From positions 1-26,932 of the forward strand of contig JAFZRK010000053.1 of the NCBI GenBank assembly GCA_017619905.1: 26,932 nucleotides of DNA, written 5' to 3'. The stretch is from Bacillota bacterium. Its GTDB lineage: Bacteria > Bacillota > Clostridia > Peptostreptococcales > Anaerovoracaceae. How positions within the stretch are numbered: position 1 is the stretch's first letter; every line of letters begins with the position of its first letter. This document shows positions 1 through 7,338 of the stretch, piece after piece. The notes beneath the pieces were generated by a model. The model worked only from the letters and a program-made list of their open reading frames with translations, ran no database searches and had not been told where the DNA came from. Both the position numbers and the translations under genes were made by a program.

Positions 1-468
1 CAGGAGACCATAACAGGGACCGACTTCTACGCATGGTTCTTCGGCTTCAAGAGCATCCCGCTCTTCAAGATCCCGTACTTCCTGCCCTACATCTGCATCT
101 GGGTACCGTGCTTCGTGCTCTCCAACCTGGGCAACAACATCAAGCGCAGACTCCCCTCCACCGGTGTGGAATGGAAGGATACCCTCAGGGCCATAGTCGT
201 AAACGTTATCCTGGCGGAGTTCACTCTGGTGCTGAACATAGCGCACAAGTCGCACTACCAGTCCCTCGGATCCGCTGCGGACACCTCGTTCCTGCTGACC
301 TGCAACTCCGACACCCAGAGGCTCTGGGGCATGCCGGCCGGCATGGCAGTAGGAGTCGGCGGATCCACCTACCTCTTCAGAAAGACCGGAAACCTCTGGC
401 TCTCCGCCATCCTGATGGGTACCGTGGCCTGCCTCACCTGCGTCCTCTTCGGCCAGCTGAGACTGTAG
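1..468 (+). CDS. C-terminal part of a polytopic membrane protein (5' end outside window)
   Basis: An open frame runs from the first base to a TAG stop, giving about 155 residues with no start in the window. The protein is strongly hydrophobic. Segments near residues 18-40, 60-80 and 130-152 look like membrane spans, and a basic loop (NNIKRR) lies between the first two. The C-terminal pattern, in which a Lys-Thr-Gly-Asn stretch precedes the last hydrophobic helix, resembles from memory the membrane tail of clostridial alpha/beta-hydrolase membrane proteins. That match is weak and the hydrolase domain would lie outside the window. The reading frame and membrane nature are seen; the family is a guess. 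A hairpin terminator follows about 70 bases after the stop. Confidence 0.6.
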   Translation, partial: QETITGTDFYAWFFGFKSIPLFKIPYFLPYICIWVPCFVLSNLGNNIKRRLPSTGVEWKDTLRAIVVNVILAEFTLVLNIAHKSHYQSLGSAADTSFLLTCNSDTQRLWGMPAGMAVGVGGSTYLFRKTGNLWLSAILMGTVACLTCVLFGQLRL

Positions 469-538
469 TCTAAAGCAAAGACAGTCCGGACTCAGAACAA
501 CTGAAACATAAACTCCTCTTGAATAAATAGAATGAATG

Positions 539-575
539 CCGCGCAACTGAAGATCAGTCGCGCGGTGTTTCTTTG
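539..575 (+). terminator. Hairpin terminator after the first gene (copy a of the GCAACT palindrome family)
   Basis: CCGCGC at 539-544 pairs with GCGCGG at 560-565, and ACT (546-548) pairs with AGT (556-558). There is one A/C mismatch between them and a 7-nt loop (549-555). A T-rich tail (tgtttcttt) follows. This is consistent with a Rho-independent terminator for the gene ending at 468. The inner part, loop length included, matches five other palindromes in the window. Confidence 0.65.
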
Positions 576-584
576 CGCAAACGC

Positions 585-612
585 TTGAAAAAAACGGAGT
601 TTTACATATAAT
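585..612 (+). promoter_or_regulatory. Sigma-A-type promoter for the SDR/lipoprotein pair
   Basis: TTGAAA at 585-590 and TATAAT at 607-612 are separated by 16 bp. The elements lie between the terminator at 539-575 and the SDR start at 711, leaving a leader of roughly 90 nt that carries direct repeats. Confidence 0.6.
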
Positions 613-677
613 ATAAGAAAAACATCAGGCGATGCGGAGTTTTACAGGCAAAACATCAGACCATACAGAAACATCAG
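595..677 (+). repeat. Direct repeats in the SDR promoter and leader region
   Basis: CGGAGTTTTACA occurs at 595-606 and again at 635-646. AAAACATCAG occurs at 619-628 and 650-659, with a shorter copy AAACATCAG at 669-677. The first CGGAGTTTTACA lies in the promoter spacer and the other copies lie in the leader. The arrangement could be a regulator-binding array or the result of local duplication; no function is assigned. Confidence 0.6.
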
Positions 678-710
678 TCATTCTTCACCCTACATTTACA
701 GGAAGGCATT

Positions 711-1538
711 ATGAATAACGTATACGGAAAGCACGTGCTGGTAACGGGCGCGTCCAGAGGAATAGGCGAAGCGGTGGCCAAGGCGTTCGCGGCCGAGGGC
801 TGCAGCGTTGTTGCGGTCTCCAGGAACTGCGAGGAAAAGACCGTGGAGGTGCCGGGAGGCGGCTCCATAACCTACAGGCGCATGAACGTCTCCGACGAGG
901 CGTCCGTAGCCGCGGTCGTGGACTCCATGGAGCGCGTGGACATAGCGTTCCTGGCCGCAGGCATGGGAATTGCCGGAGCGGCGGAAGAGATGCCCATGGA
1001 TCTGGTGCGCGCGCAGATGGAGACCAACTACTTCGGAACGCTCACCGTGGGAGGCAAAGTCCTCCCAAGGATGAGGGAGCAGGGCAAAGGCCTGCTGATC
1101 GTTGTCGGATCCATCGCGGGCAAGGTGCCCATCCCAATGCAGGGCCACTATTCGTCCAGCAAATACGCGCTGGAGGCCTACGTGGAGACCGTTTCCATGG
1201 AGATGAGGCCGTTCGGCGTCCGCGCAGTAATAGTGGAGCCCGGCGACACCAAGACCGGTTTCACCGCGGCCAGAAAGACCTTCACCAAGGAAGGTTCGCC
1301 GTACTACAAGGCGGTGCTTGACAGCGTGGAGCGCATGGCCAAGGACGAGCAGGGCGGCAAGAGCCCTGATACCGTGGCAGCCGTGGCGCTCAAACTGGCC
1401 GGAAAGACCAACCCGCCGCCGCGCGTAGCGTTCGGCTTCGAATACAAGGCGCTGATGTTCATACTGCGCTTCCTGCCCGACCGCCTGAAGCGCTGGATAC
1501 TCACGAAGATGTACCTGCCGGTGCAGCCCGGGGAATAA
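711..1538 (+). CDS. Short-chain dehydrogenase/reductase (classical SDR)
   Basis: This is a 275-residue NAD(P)-dependent oxidoreductase of the classical SDR family. The cofactor motif TGASRGIG is at residues 12-19. The catalytic tetrad is complete: N106 (in TNYFGT), S134 (in VVGSIAG), Y147 and K151 (YSSSK). The PG motif after strand 6 (VEPGDT) is also present. The C-terminal region (about 235-275) is hydrophobic and basic and could sit on the membrane, a layout seen in SDRs acting on lipid or steroid-like substrates such as ketosphinganine-reductase relatives. The substrate cannot be read from the sequence. The start is supported by AGGAAGG about 7 nt upstream. The next gene begins 6 bases after the stop, so the two are probably cotranscribed from the promoter at 585-612. 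Confidence 0.92.
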   Translation: MNNVYGKHVLVTGASRGIGEAVAKAFAAEGCSVVAVSRNCEEKTVEVPGGGSITYRRMNVSDEASVAAVVDSMERVDIAFLAAGMGIAGAAEEMPMDLVRAQMETNYFGTLTVGGKVLPRMREQGKGLLIVVGSIAGKVPIPMQGHYSSSKYALEAYVETVSMEMRPFGVRAVIVEPGDTKTGFTAARKTFTKEGSPYYKAVLDSVERMAKDEQGGKSPDTVAAVALKLAGKTNPPPRVAFGFEYKALMFILRFLPDRLKRWILTKMYLPVQPGE

Positions 1539-1544
1539 AATAGC

Positions 1545-2546
1545 ATGAAACACAAGAACTGCATAAGGGCGGCGCTCGTTCTGCTGCTGGCGCTGGCGAT
1601 GATCCTGTCGCTTTCGGCCTGCGGCAAGAAGAACGGCAACACCGCTCACAAGCATAATTACATAGAGAAGGTCACCAAACCGGCCACCTGCCAGGAGGAA
1701 GGCGTAGCCACCTACACCTGCTACGGCTGCGGCGACAGCTACACCAAGCCGATTCCGGTCTCGGACGGTCACAAGTACAAGAAGACAGTCGTCAAGGAAG
1801 CCACCTGCGCGGAAGACGGTCAGGCGGACTACGTCTGCGAGCTCTGCGGCTACTCCTACACGGAGACCATCCCCGCCACGGGCAACCACATGTACGTGCT
1901 CAAGGAGACGGTCCCGGCCACCTGTCTGGAGGAGGGCAAGGAGATCTACCAGTGCGAATACTGCGACAGCACCTTCGAGGACCCGATCCCGACCACGGGC
2001 AAGCACGTCTATGAGGCGGCGGTCACCAAAGAGCCCACTTGCGTAGCGGAAGGCACCCTCACCTATACCTGCACTATCTGCGGCGACACCTACACGGACC
2101 CGATCCCCGCGACCGGCGTGCACAATTACACGAAAGAAGAGATCATAGTTCAGCCCAGGTGTGACAGGACGGGCCAGAAGAAGCTCACCTGCGCCACCTG
2201 CAGCGACTTCATACTGGAAGACATTCCCAACCTGGAGCATTCGTTCACGAAGTGGGAGGTACTTACTCCCGCGACTACGACCGCCCCGGGCGAGGAGGGA
2301 AGCTTCTGCGATAACTGCGGCATCTTTACGAAGCGCGCCATTCCGCAGCTTCCGCCGGAGGAAGAACCGGAGCCAGATGACGGTTCCGGCAGCAGCGAGC
2401 CCGGAGAAGGATCCGGCGGCGAACAAGGCAGCCAGGACTCTGAAGGCGGAGCCGGCGAACAGGGCGGCCAGGGAACCGATGGCGGTTCCGGAGGAGAACA
2501 GGCAAGTCCCGACGGCGCCGGTGAAAACGGCGGAGCAGCTAACTAA
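1545..2546 (+). CDS. Lipoprotein with six CxxC-containing repeats and an acidic Gly/Ser tail
   Basis: The 333-residue product starts with a lipoprotein signal peptide. Its lipobox is LSAC, which places the lipidated Cys at residue 26. Residues about 36-275 contain six degenerate units of about 40 residues with the pattern ATCxExG..Y.C..CG..YT..IPxTGxHxY, each usually carrying a CxxC pair plus one more Cys. Such units are common in surface proteins of gut Bacillota. Whether they bind metal or form disulfides is not known to me. The sixth unit is degenerate and has lost its Thr-Cys start. Residues about 277-333 are a low-complexity Glu/Gly/Ser/Gln stretch, probably an extended surface stalk. 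Translation probably couples to the SDR gene 6 bases upstream, since GGGGAA overlaps the SDR stop. Function is unknown. Confidence 0.85.
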   Translation: MKHKNCIRAALVLLLALAMILSLSACGKKNGNTAHKHNYIEKVTKPATCQEEGVATYTCYGCGDSYTKPIPVSDGHKYKKTVVKEATCAEDGQADYVCELCGYSYTETIPATGNHMYVLKETVPATCLEEGKEIYQCEYCDSTFEDPIPTTGKHVYEAAVTKEPTCVAEGTLTYTCTICGDTYTDPIPATGVHNYTKEEIIVQPRCDRTGQKKLTCATCSDFILEDIPNLEHSFTKWEVLTPATTTAPGEEGSFCDNCGIFTKRAIPQLPPEEEPEPDDGSGSSEPGEGSGGEQGSQDSEGGAGEQGGQGTDGGSGGEQASPDGAGENGGAAN

Positions 2547-2640
2547 GGCGCATACCCGCCGGCAGCGCAAGACGCGGTCAACAGCGCAAGACAACAAGCA
2601 GAAGCGCACGACCGCAGCATCCGAAAAATTACAAAAGAAA

Positions 2641-2679
2641 CCCTGCAACTAAATCTAAGTTGCAGGGCGTTGTTTTCTT
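2641..2679. terminator. Bidirectional hairpin terminator between converging genes (copy b of the palindrome family)
   Basis: A perfect 10-bp stem (2641-2650 CCCTGCAACT with 2658-2667 AGTTGCAGGG) closes a 7-nt loop. A T-rich tail follows on both strands: TTGTTTTCTT on plus and TTTCTTTTG on minus. It sits between the lipoprotein gene (+) and the ABC permease fragment (-), so it can end both transcripts. Confidence 0.85.
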
Positions 2680-2744
2680 ATAACCATTGAAATTTCAACG
2701 TTCTTATTTTTCTCTCCGGGCAGTTTTTACATCGCCGGTTGGAA

Positions 2745-3185
2745 TTACAGCTCCGCGAAACGCTTCTTTCCGGGGCCCATCAGCCAGGCGTTGAGCCCTA
2801 TCGATGCCACCAGGAACAGCGCTATCAGTATCCTCATGTAAGTCTCGGGTGACATCACATTGCGGAGCACGAACGCGTACAGCGCGCCCAGCGCCAGGAT
2901 CACCACCCAGCTTCCGAACAGCGCGATGATTACCGCCATTCCCTGCTTTACCGCCATGGTCTCGTTTGTCCACTTAAGGTTGGGGAAGCACAGTCCCAGC
3001 ATCAGGCCCAGGTTGGCGCAGAAGTAGGTGAACAGTACCGTCAGGACGGCGAGGTAGAGTATGCTCATGGCGTCCAGCTTCAGAACGAAAGCAGCGGCAG
3101 CCAGGAATATAAGGCAGGGCACCAGCGTCAGCACCAGGTGCAGCTTGCGCTTTGCGCCGAAGATCTGCATTGTATCCACGGGCAG
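2745..3185 (-). pseudogene. C-terminal fragment of the ABC-2-type permease, separated by an in-frame TAG
   Basis: This fragment continues the permease gene at 3186-4367 in the same frame, directly after its TAG stop. The joined protein reads through ...LWLSK-stop-LPVDTMQI. From memory, full-length relatives carry an LP(V/T) motif here preceded by a small residue such as Ser, so a TCG-to-TAG change would explain the break. The fragment holds about 146 residues with four hydrophobic segments, matching the last part of such permeases. The first internal ATG (3179-3177) has no visible ribosome binding site, so separate translation looks unlikely. Alternatives are stop-codon readthrough, a sequencing error, or a two-part permease. 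Confidence 0.65.
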
Positions 3186-4367
3186 CTACTTGCTCAGCCA
3201 GAGCGTCTTCGCGTCCAGAGCGATGCTCGGCGCGGTAATGTCGTTGCTTGAGGCCAGGAAGCACAGGACGGCCGCCAGGACCAGCATCAGCAGCCCCTTG
3301 AACGGCAGGCCCGCCAGGTCTCCGCCCAGCTGGTATTCAAACATCTCCAGGATCTCGCGGACGTCGGCCGCCTTTATGAGCAGTGCCACAGCCGCCACCA
3401 CTACGAAGATCGTGCCCATGCTGCAGTTCAGCAGGTATGCCGGGCTTCCCAGGTAGTGCTTCATCTCCTTGCGGAACAGCGCGTTCGGGATGCTCTGCTG
3501 ATTCGTCTTCTTCTCCTTGTATTCCACGGTCTTTGTCTTTTCCGTGCGGGTCGCTATCTTAAAGAAGGTGCGCGACAGCACATAGTAGACGATGGCGAAG
3601 AACACCACGCATATTGCCGCAAATATCAGGAACGAGCCCGCATCGCCGGCGCAGCCCTTGCCCATCTTGTAGATCGGGTAGACGTAGCCGCTTATCTTGC
3701 CTTCCACCGTGTCGATGTTGGCCAGAATGGTGCGAAGGATAGCGTTCACACGGAAATAGAACACGTAGTAGACGCCCAGGAACAGCAGAGTGGCAATTAC
3801 GGTTAGGGCATTCTTCTTGGGGAAGAGGCCGACCACCAGAGCCACCAGCCAGCCCAGTATGCAGGACAGGGCCGTGCCCAGCAGCGCTATGAAGAATATG
3901 GACAGTATGCTGAATATGCCGGAAGCCGCGGTAGCGCCGTAGCCGCCGGTCCAGTAGATTATCAGGGCCGGGATTATCGGCAGAGCCGCGAACAGCCAGG
4001 CCATGATGTATATGGACGCCATCTTGCTGAGCAGCAGTTTCCCCGGAGGGATGGGCAGCGCCAGAAGAAGGTCGTTGTCCTTGGCCTTGTAGAGCATGCT
4101 GTAGGTCATGAACACGCTGCCGATGACGCTTATTACCAGCGAAGACAGGCCGGACATGGCCATGTAGAGCCAGAGACGGTCGGGCAGCAGCACAGAGAAC
4201 GCCGTGGAGAAGCCCAGGAACGCGGTGCCGATCGATATGTAGCACACGACGAACAGTATCGACATGCCGATTATTCCGCCCTTGGAGCGCCTGACGCCTT
4301 TCCTGCGGTCGTTGGTTATTCCCGCCGTAAGCGCCATGAACTCCTTTTTAAGAAGCGCTTTAAGCAT
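3186..4367 (-). CDS. ABC-2-type transporter permease (truncated by in-frame TAG)
   Basis: This is a 393-residue membrane protein with many hydrophobic segments, encoded just after an ABC ATPase. The ATG at 4367-4365 overlaps the end of the ATPase gene by 8 bases, with a GGAGG upstream, so the two are translationally coupled. Upstream in-frame starts lie inside the ATPase gene and were rejected. Residues about 1-35 are cytosolic and basic, followed by an estimated eight or nine hydrophobic spans. The C-terminus stops right after SSNDITAPSIALDAKTLWLSK, a region that in relatives leads into the final membrane domain, and that domain is present downstream in the same frame at 2745-3185. The intact exporter's substrate is unknown. 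With the stop in place it may be inactive. Confidence 0.8.
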   Translation of the reverse strand: MLKALLKKEFMALTAGITNDRRKGVRRSKGGIIGMSILFVVCYISIGTAFLGFSTAFSVLLPDRLWLYMAMSGLSSLVISVIGSVFMTYSMLYKAKDNDLLLALPIPPGKLLLSKMASIYIMAWLFAALPIIPALIIYWTGGYGATAASGIFSILSIFFIALLGTALSCILGWLVALVVGLFPKKNALTVIATLLFLGVYYVFYFRVNAILRTILANIDTVEGKISGYVYPIYKMGKGCAGDAGSFLIFAAICVVFFAIVYYVLSRTFFKIATRTEKTKTVEYKEKKTNQQSIPNALFRKEMKHYLGSPAYLLNCSMGTIFVVVAAVALLIKAADVREILEMFEYQLGGDLAGLPFKGLLMLVLAAVLCFLASSNDITAPSIALDAKTLWLSK

Positions 4368-5079
4368 TGTTTCCCTCCTCCGCAAGCTCCAGGAACACGT
4401 CCTCCAGGGACTCATCGCCCTTTACCTCGTCCATGGTGCCGGATTTTATTAAACGACCGTTCTTTATAATAGCCACTTTGTCGCACAGCTTCTCGGCTAC
4501 CTCAAGAACGTGGGTGGAGAAGAAGATGGCGCCGCCGTCGTCGCAGATCTTTCTCATTATCTGCTTAAGGTCGTGGCTGGCCACCGGATCCAGGCCGACG
4601 AAGGGCTCGTCCATAAGGATCAGCTTTGGGGCGTGGATCAGCGCGGAGATGACGGCCAGCTTCTGCTTCATGCCGTGGGAGTAGCTGGTGATGGGCATCG
4701 CAAGATTGCGCTCCAGGTCGAAGAGCTGCGAATACTCGCGGATGCGCTCCGCTCTGTCGTCCGCGCCTACGCCGAATATGTCCGCAATGAAGTTCAGGTA
4801 CTGTATGCCGGTCATGAACTCGTACAGGTCCGGGTTGTCCGGGATGTACGCGGTGATCTTCTTGCACTCTATCGGCTCGCCGGTCACGGAATGCCCGCCG
4901 ATGAAGATCTCGCCTTCGTCGAAGTTCATTAATCCGGCCACCGCCTTGAGCGTGGTGGTCTTGCCGGCGCCGTTGTGGCCAATGAATCCGTAGATCTCGC
5001 CCGGCTGGATGTGGAGCGAAAGGTCGTCCACGGCGGCTTTTTCGCCGTACTTCTTGGTGAAATGATCGATTCTAAGCAT
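4360..5079 (-). CDS. ABC transporter ATP-binding protein
   Basis: This 239-residue nucleotide-binding subunit has all core motifs: Walker A GHNGAGKT (34-41), a YSHGMKQ signature (133-139, a common variant of LSGGQ in exporter ATPases), Walker B LILMDEP (153-159), a D-loop (GLD) and the switch His at residue 190. It probably pairs with the permease encoded immediately downstream, whose ATG overlaps this gene's stop. The family type (CcmA/multidrug-like) fits a two-gene exporter. The start is an ATG with GAAGGAG upstream and a promoter at 5119-5146. The substrate cannot be deduced. Confidence 0.92.
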   Translation of the reverse strand: MLRIDHFTKKYGEKAAVDDLSLHIQPGEIYGFIGHNGAGKTTTLKAVAGLMNFDEGEIFIGGHSVTGEPIECKKITAYIPDNPDLYEFMTGIQYLNFIADIFGVGADDRAERIREYSQLFDLERNLAMPITSYSHGMKQKLAVISALIHAPKLILMDEPFVGLDPVASHDLKQIMRKICDDGGAIFFSTHVLEVAEKLCDKVAIIKNGRLIKSGTMDEVKGDESLEDVFLELAEEGNNA

Positions 5080-5118
5080 TTTTTCTCCTTCAAACTTTAA
5101 GGATGGTCCTTTCGGTAC

Positions 5119-5146
5119 ATTATAAACCTACGGAACGATCCTTCAA
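5119..5146 (-). promoter_or_regulatory. Promoter of the ABC transporter genes
   Basis: Read on the minus strand, TTGAAG (5146-5141) and TATAAT (5124-5119) are 16 bp apart. The -10 ends 40 bases before the ATPase start codon. Confidence 0.6.
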
Positions 5147-5244
5147 GCATTAATGTTATCAAAATATTATGACTGCACGGTGACAGCGGAGCAGATATCC
5201 GGCCGGACAGCAAAACGGGCCCTTGCGGGTCCGCATCGGCAAAG

Positions 5245-5263
5245 AATAACGGCGATCCGTTAT
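5245..5263 (-). terminator. Hairpin overlapping the stop codon of the small secreted-protein gene
   Basis: ATAACGG (5246-5252) and CCGTTAT (5257-5263) form a 7-bp stem with a 4-nt loop. On the minus strand the stem is followed by TCTTTG. The stop codon of the gene at 5260-5598 lies in the stem. A second GC-rich hairpin followed by TTTTG on the minus strand lies at about 5207-5231. Confidence 0.5.
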
Positions 5264-5598
5264 CTTCTGCGCTGTTTTTCTCTCCAACCCACGAGGATGG
5301 CGCCCAGCGTTATCATGGCTCCTATTGTGTAGACCTCTTTGCGGCGCGCGAGCTCCGCTTCGGATTCCCCGGAACCGTCCTGAGAATCGCTGCCGTCCAT
5401 GGAGGCGCTCTGTTCTCCGGTGCTCTCGGAGTCGCTGCCTGTGGGCGCATCCGCGCCTATGGTCGTAGTATCTCCGGCGGGCGCGTCGTCCCCGCCCTTC
5501 GCGAAAGCGGACGCGGCGAACGCGAATACCAGAAGCACTGCAAGCGCAAGCGCCAGGATCCTCGGCAGCGCGTTTTTTGCAAACGTTCCGCGGCGCAT
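5260..5598 (-). CDS. Small exported, membrane-anchored protein with acidic Ser/Asp-rich middle
   Basis: The product has 112 residues. It has an N-terminal signal-type helix (about residues 10-33) after a basic start, then an acidic low-complexity stretch rich in Asp, Ser, Gly and Thr (about 35-82). It ends in a hydrophobic helix (about 89-104) and a WREKQRRR basic tail. That layout resembles cell-wall-sorted proteins but no LPxTG motif is present, so it is more likely held by its C-terminal helix. The start ATG at 5598-5596 overlaps the previous stop (TGATG) with GGAGGA upstream; a GTG one codon earlier is an alternative. It is the last gene of the DUF1934-small membrane protein chain. Function is unknown. 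Confidence 0.7.
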   Translation of the reverse strand: MRRGTFAKNALPRILALALAVLLVFAFAASAFAKGGDDAPAGDTTTIGADAPTGSDSESTGEQSASMDGSDSQDGSGESEAELARRKEVYTIGAMITLGAILVGWREKQRRR

Positions 5599-5756
5599 CA
5601 CATTTTTCCTCCGATGATCAGTATCAGGTAATAAGCAACGCCAAGCACCATTATTGCTGCCAGCGCAATGCAGAATATCCTTACAGCCAGCGTGCGGCTG
5701 CTCGTTTTCTTAGCGGGCGCGTACGTGTATTTCTTGACCGTCTTCTTATTGGACAT
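5598..5756 (-). CDS. Small single-pass membrane protein
   Basis: The product has 52 residues: a Lys/Thr-rich N-terminus of about 25 residues and one hydrophobic helix (about 26-48). I place the start at the ATG at 5756-5754, because GGAGG sits 9 nt upstream. A longer in-frame start nine codons earlier has no such site. The gene overlaps the DUF1934 gene by 11 bases and its stop shares a base with the next start, so all three are translationally coupled. No family is recognised. Confidence 0.65.
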   Translation of the reverse strand: MSNKKTVKKYTYAPAKKTSSRTLAVRIFCIALAAIMVLGVAYYLILIIGGKM

Positions 5757-6198
5757 GCGTGTCGTCCTCCCCGGCCGGGACATCCGCGCCGGCCTGCAGT
5801 ATCTCTATGTCCAGCTGCTTGTTGGCGTCGAACAGCCCCTTGAAACAAATGGAATAGTCAATGGAAATGGTCCCCGACGTCTGGGCAAAGCCGCCCAGGC
5901 CGGAGATGTTGTTGGTCAGTATCTCTACGCCGAAGTTTCCGTGCGGCGTGGAATACAGCCCGTTGAGGCGGCGCCCCTTCTCGAAGATCATCTCCGTGGG
6001 GAGCTCCATGCTGCTGCCGGTCCTCTTCACCCGCACGCGCTTGGGCGTTATGGTGAGACTGGTGGAACAGCCCTCCATGCCGGACATTACGGTCTCGTCG
6101 TACTGGATGAGGGTGGTGCTGCCCCTTGTGTAGAGGCGCCCCTCCGTTACCAGCTCCAGGCCGTCGTCACTTTTTATTTTCAGCATTATATCTTTCAT
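5746..6198 (-). CDS. DUF1934 family beta-barrel protein (YwiB-like)
   Basis: The 150-residue product matches the DUF1934 pattern: a Gly-rich beta protein with a Thr-Leu-Ile-x-Tyr core strand, a 'GLYSTPHGNFGVEILTN' segment that follows the family's Y-T-x-x-G-x-x-x-(ILV)-x-(IL)-x-T pattern, and a C-terminal strand of the type G.I.I.YS.C. The family is related to lipocalin-like small barrels; its biochemical role is not established as far as I know. The gene starts inside the end of ddl (32-base overlap) and is co-oriented, so it belongs to the same transcript. A second ATG four codons downstream is an alternative start, as neither has a strong ribosome binding site. Confidence 0.8.
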   Translation of the reverse strand: MKDIMLKIKSDDGLELVTEGRLYTRGSTTLIQYDETVMSGMEGCSTSLTITPKRVRVKRTGSSMELPTEMIFEKGRRLNGLYSTPHGNFGVEILTNNISGLGGFAQTSGTISIDYSICFKGLFDANKQLDIEILQAGADVPAGEDDTHVQ

Positions 6199-7237
6199 AG
6201 CCGTACTCTATTATCTTTTCTACGATCTCCGTGTAAGTGAGCCCCGTCGCCATGAACAGCATCGGGAACATGCTTATTTTAGTAAATCCGGGTATGGCGT
6301 TTATCTCGTTAAGGTAGATCTCCTGTGAATCCTTGTCCACAAGGAAGTCCACGCGGGAGAATCCGGCGCAGCAGCAGGCCAGATAGGCCTTTATGGCTTC
6401 CGCGCGAATCTCGTCCGCAAGATCCTGGCTGATGTCCGCAGGCACCACGGTGCGGCTCGCGCTGCTGTGATACTTGGCGTCGTAGTCGTAGAACTCCGCC
6501 TCGGTAAGGATCTCGCCCACGGCGCCCGCTACGGGCTTGAGATTGCCCATGACGGCGGTCTCCAGCTCTCTGGCGTTGATGCCCTGCTCCACGACTATGC
6601 GGGTGTCGTACTTTGCCGCGACGTCCAGCGCTTTCATGAGGTCAGCAGGGTCATTGACCTTGGTTATTCCAACGGACGAGCCCATGTTGGCGGGCTTTAC
6701 GAACAGCGGGTATCTGAGCGCGGCGTTGATCTCCGCGATCTTTTCGGGGCCTATCTCCGAGGAGTTGAGCGCCACGTAGGGCACCTGCTTTATTCCCGCG
6801 GACTTGAAGACGTCCTTTGCGGCTATCTTGTCCATTGTGAGCGCGCATCCAAGCACGCCGCTGGCCGCGTAGGGTATGTCCAGAAGCTCCAGCACTCCCT
6901 GGACCGTGCCGTCCTCGCCGTTGGGGCCGTGAAGCACCGGGAATACGAAGTCGCAGATGTCCTTAAGGCCCTTGCCGCCCGTTCCCAGTATCGTGAGCCC
7001 GAAATGCTCCGGGTCCGCTGCCAGGTCCGCCTTGGCCTTGGTCTCCCAGGTGTCTGCTTCGATGTCCTCGATGGGGCCCTCGTAGAGGAGCCATTCTCCG
7101 CTCTTGGTGATGCCTATGGTTATGATGTCGTATTTGTCCTTGTCGACCGCCTTGATGACCGACGTTGCGGAAATGCAGCTTATCTCGTGTTCTCCGGACT
7201 TGCCGCCGAACAGGACTGCCAGTCTTGTCTTTGCCAT
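6167..7237 (-). CDS. ddl: D-alanine--D-alanine ligase
   Basis: This 356-residue cytosolic ATP-grasp enzyme joins two D-alanines for the peptidoglycan stem peptide. Characteristic motifs are present: GGKSGEHEIS near residues 11-20, HGPNGEDGTVQG, PLFVKPANMGSSVGI in the ATP-grasp core, and the C-terminal metal/substrate motif LNEINAIPGFTKISMFP. Length is normal for the family. The start ATG has TGGAGGTGA just upstream, and an extended -10 promoter lies at 7278-7286. The 3' end overlaps the DUF1934 gene. The gene may also be relevant to the D-alanine supply of the Dlt-like locus at 21-27 kb, but that is only inference. Confidence 0.96.
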   Translation of the reverse strand: MAKTRLAVLFGGKSGEHEISCISATSVIKAVDKDKYDIITIGITKSGEWLLYEGPIEDIEADTWETKAKADLAADPEHFGLTILGTGGKGLKDICDFVFPVLHGPNGEDGTVQGVLELLDIPYAASGVLGCALTMDKIAAKDVFKSAGIKQVPYVALNSSEIGPEKIAEINAALRYPLFVKPANMGSSVGITKVNDPADLMKALDVAAKYDTRIVVEQGINARELETAVMGNLKPVAGAVGEILTEAEFYDYDAKYHSSASRTVVPADISQDLADEIRAEAIKAYLACCCAGFSRVDFLVDKDSQEIYLNEINAIPGFTKISMFPMLFMATGLTYTEIVEKIIEYGYERYNAENKK

Positions 7238-7277
7238 GGTTCACCTCCAGGGGACTCTTGGGGATATTGTTCTATCT

Positions 7278-7286
7278 ATTATATCA
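7278..7286 (-). promoter_or_regulatory. Extended -10 promoter of ddl
   Basis: On the minus strand the sequence TGATATAAT (7286-7278) matches the extended -10 consensus TGnTATAAT. No good -35 is seen 17 bp upstream. It lies about 40 bases before the ddl start. Confidence 0.55.
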
Positions 7287-7338
7287 CAGATTTGCGGTTT
7301 AGGGCTTGTCTGACGAATTAAAGTGCCGGCGGGAAACG

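Noticed and set aside
696..2648. A 650-codon open frame on the minus strand
   Set aside because: It lies opposite the SDR and lipoprotein genes, which have clear motifs, starts and ribosome binding sites. The translation is low-complexity and unrecognisable.
2161..2652. A 163-codon plus-strand frame overlapping the end of the CxxC lipoprotein gene
   Set aside because: It is in a different frame from the lipoprotein, rich in Arg/Ala/Pro as expected of an out-of-frame reading, and ends inside the terminator hairpin.
3180..3195. Reassignment of TAG to a sense codon in this genome
   Set aside because: Other genes here, including the first gene and ispE, end with TAG at the expected protein end, so TAG works as a stop.
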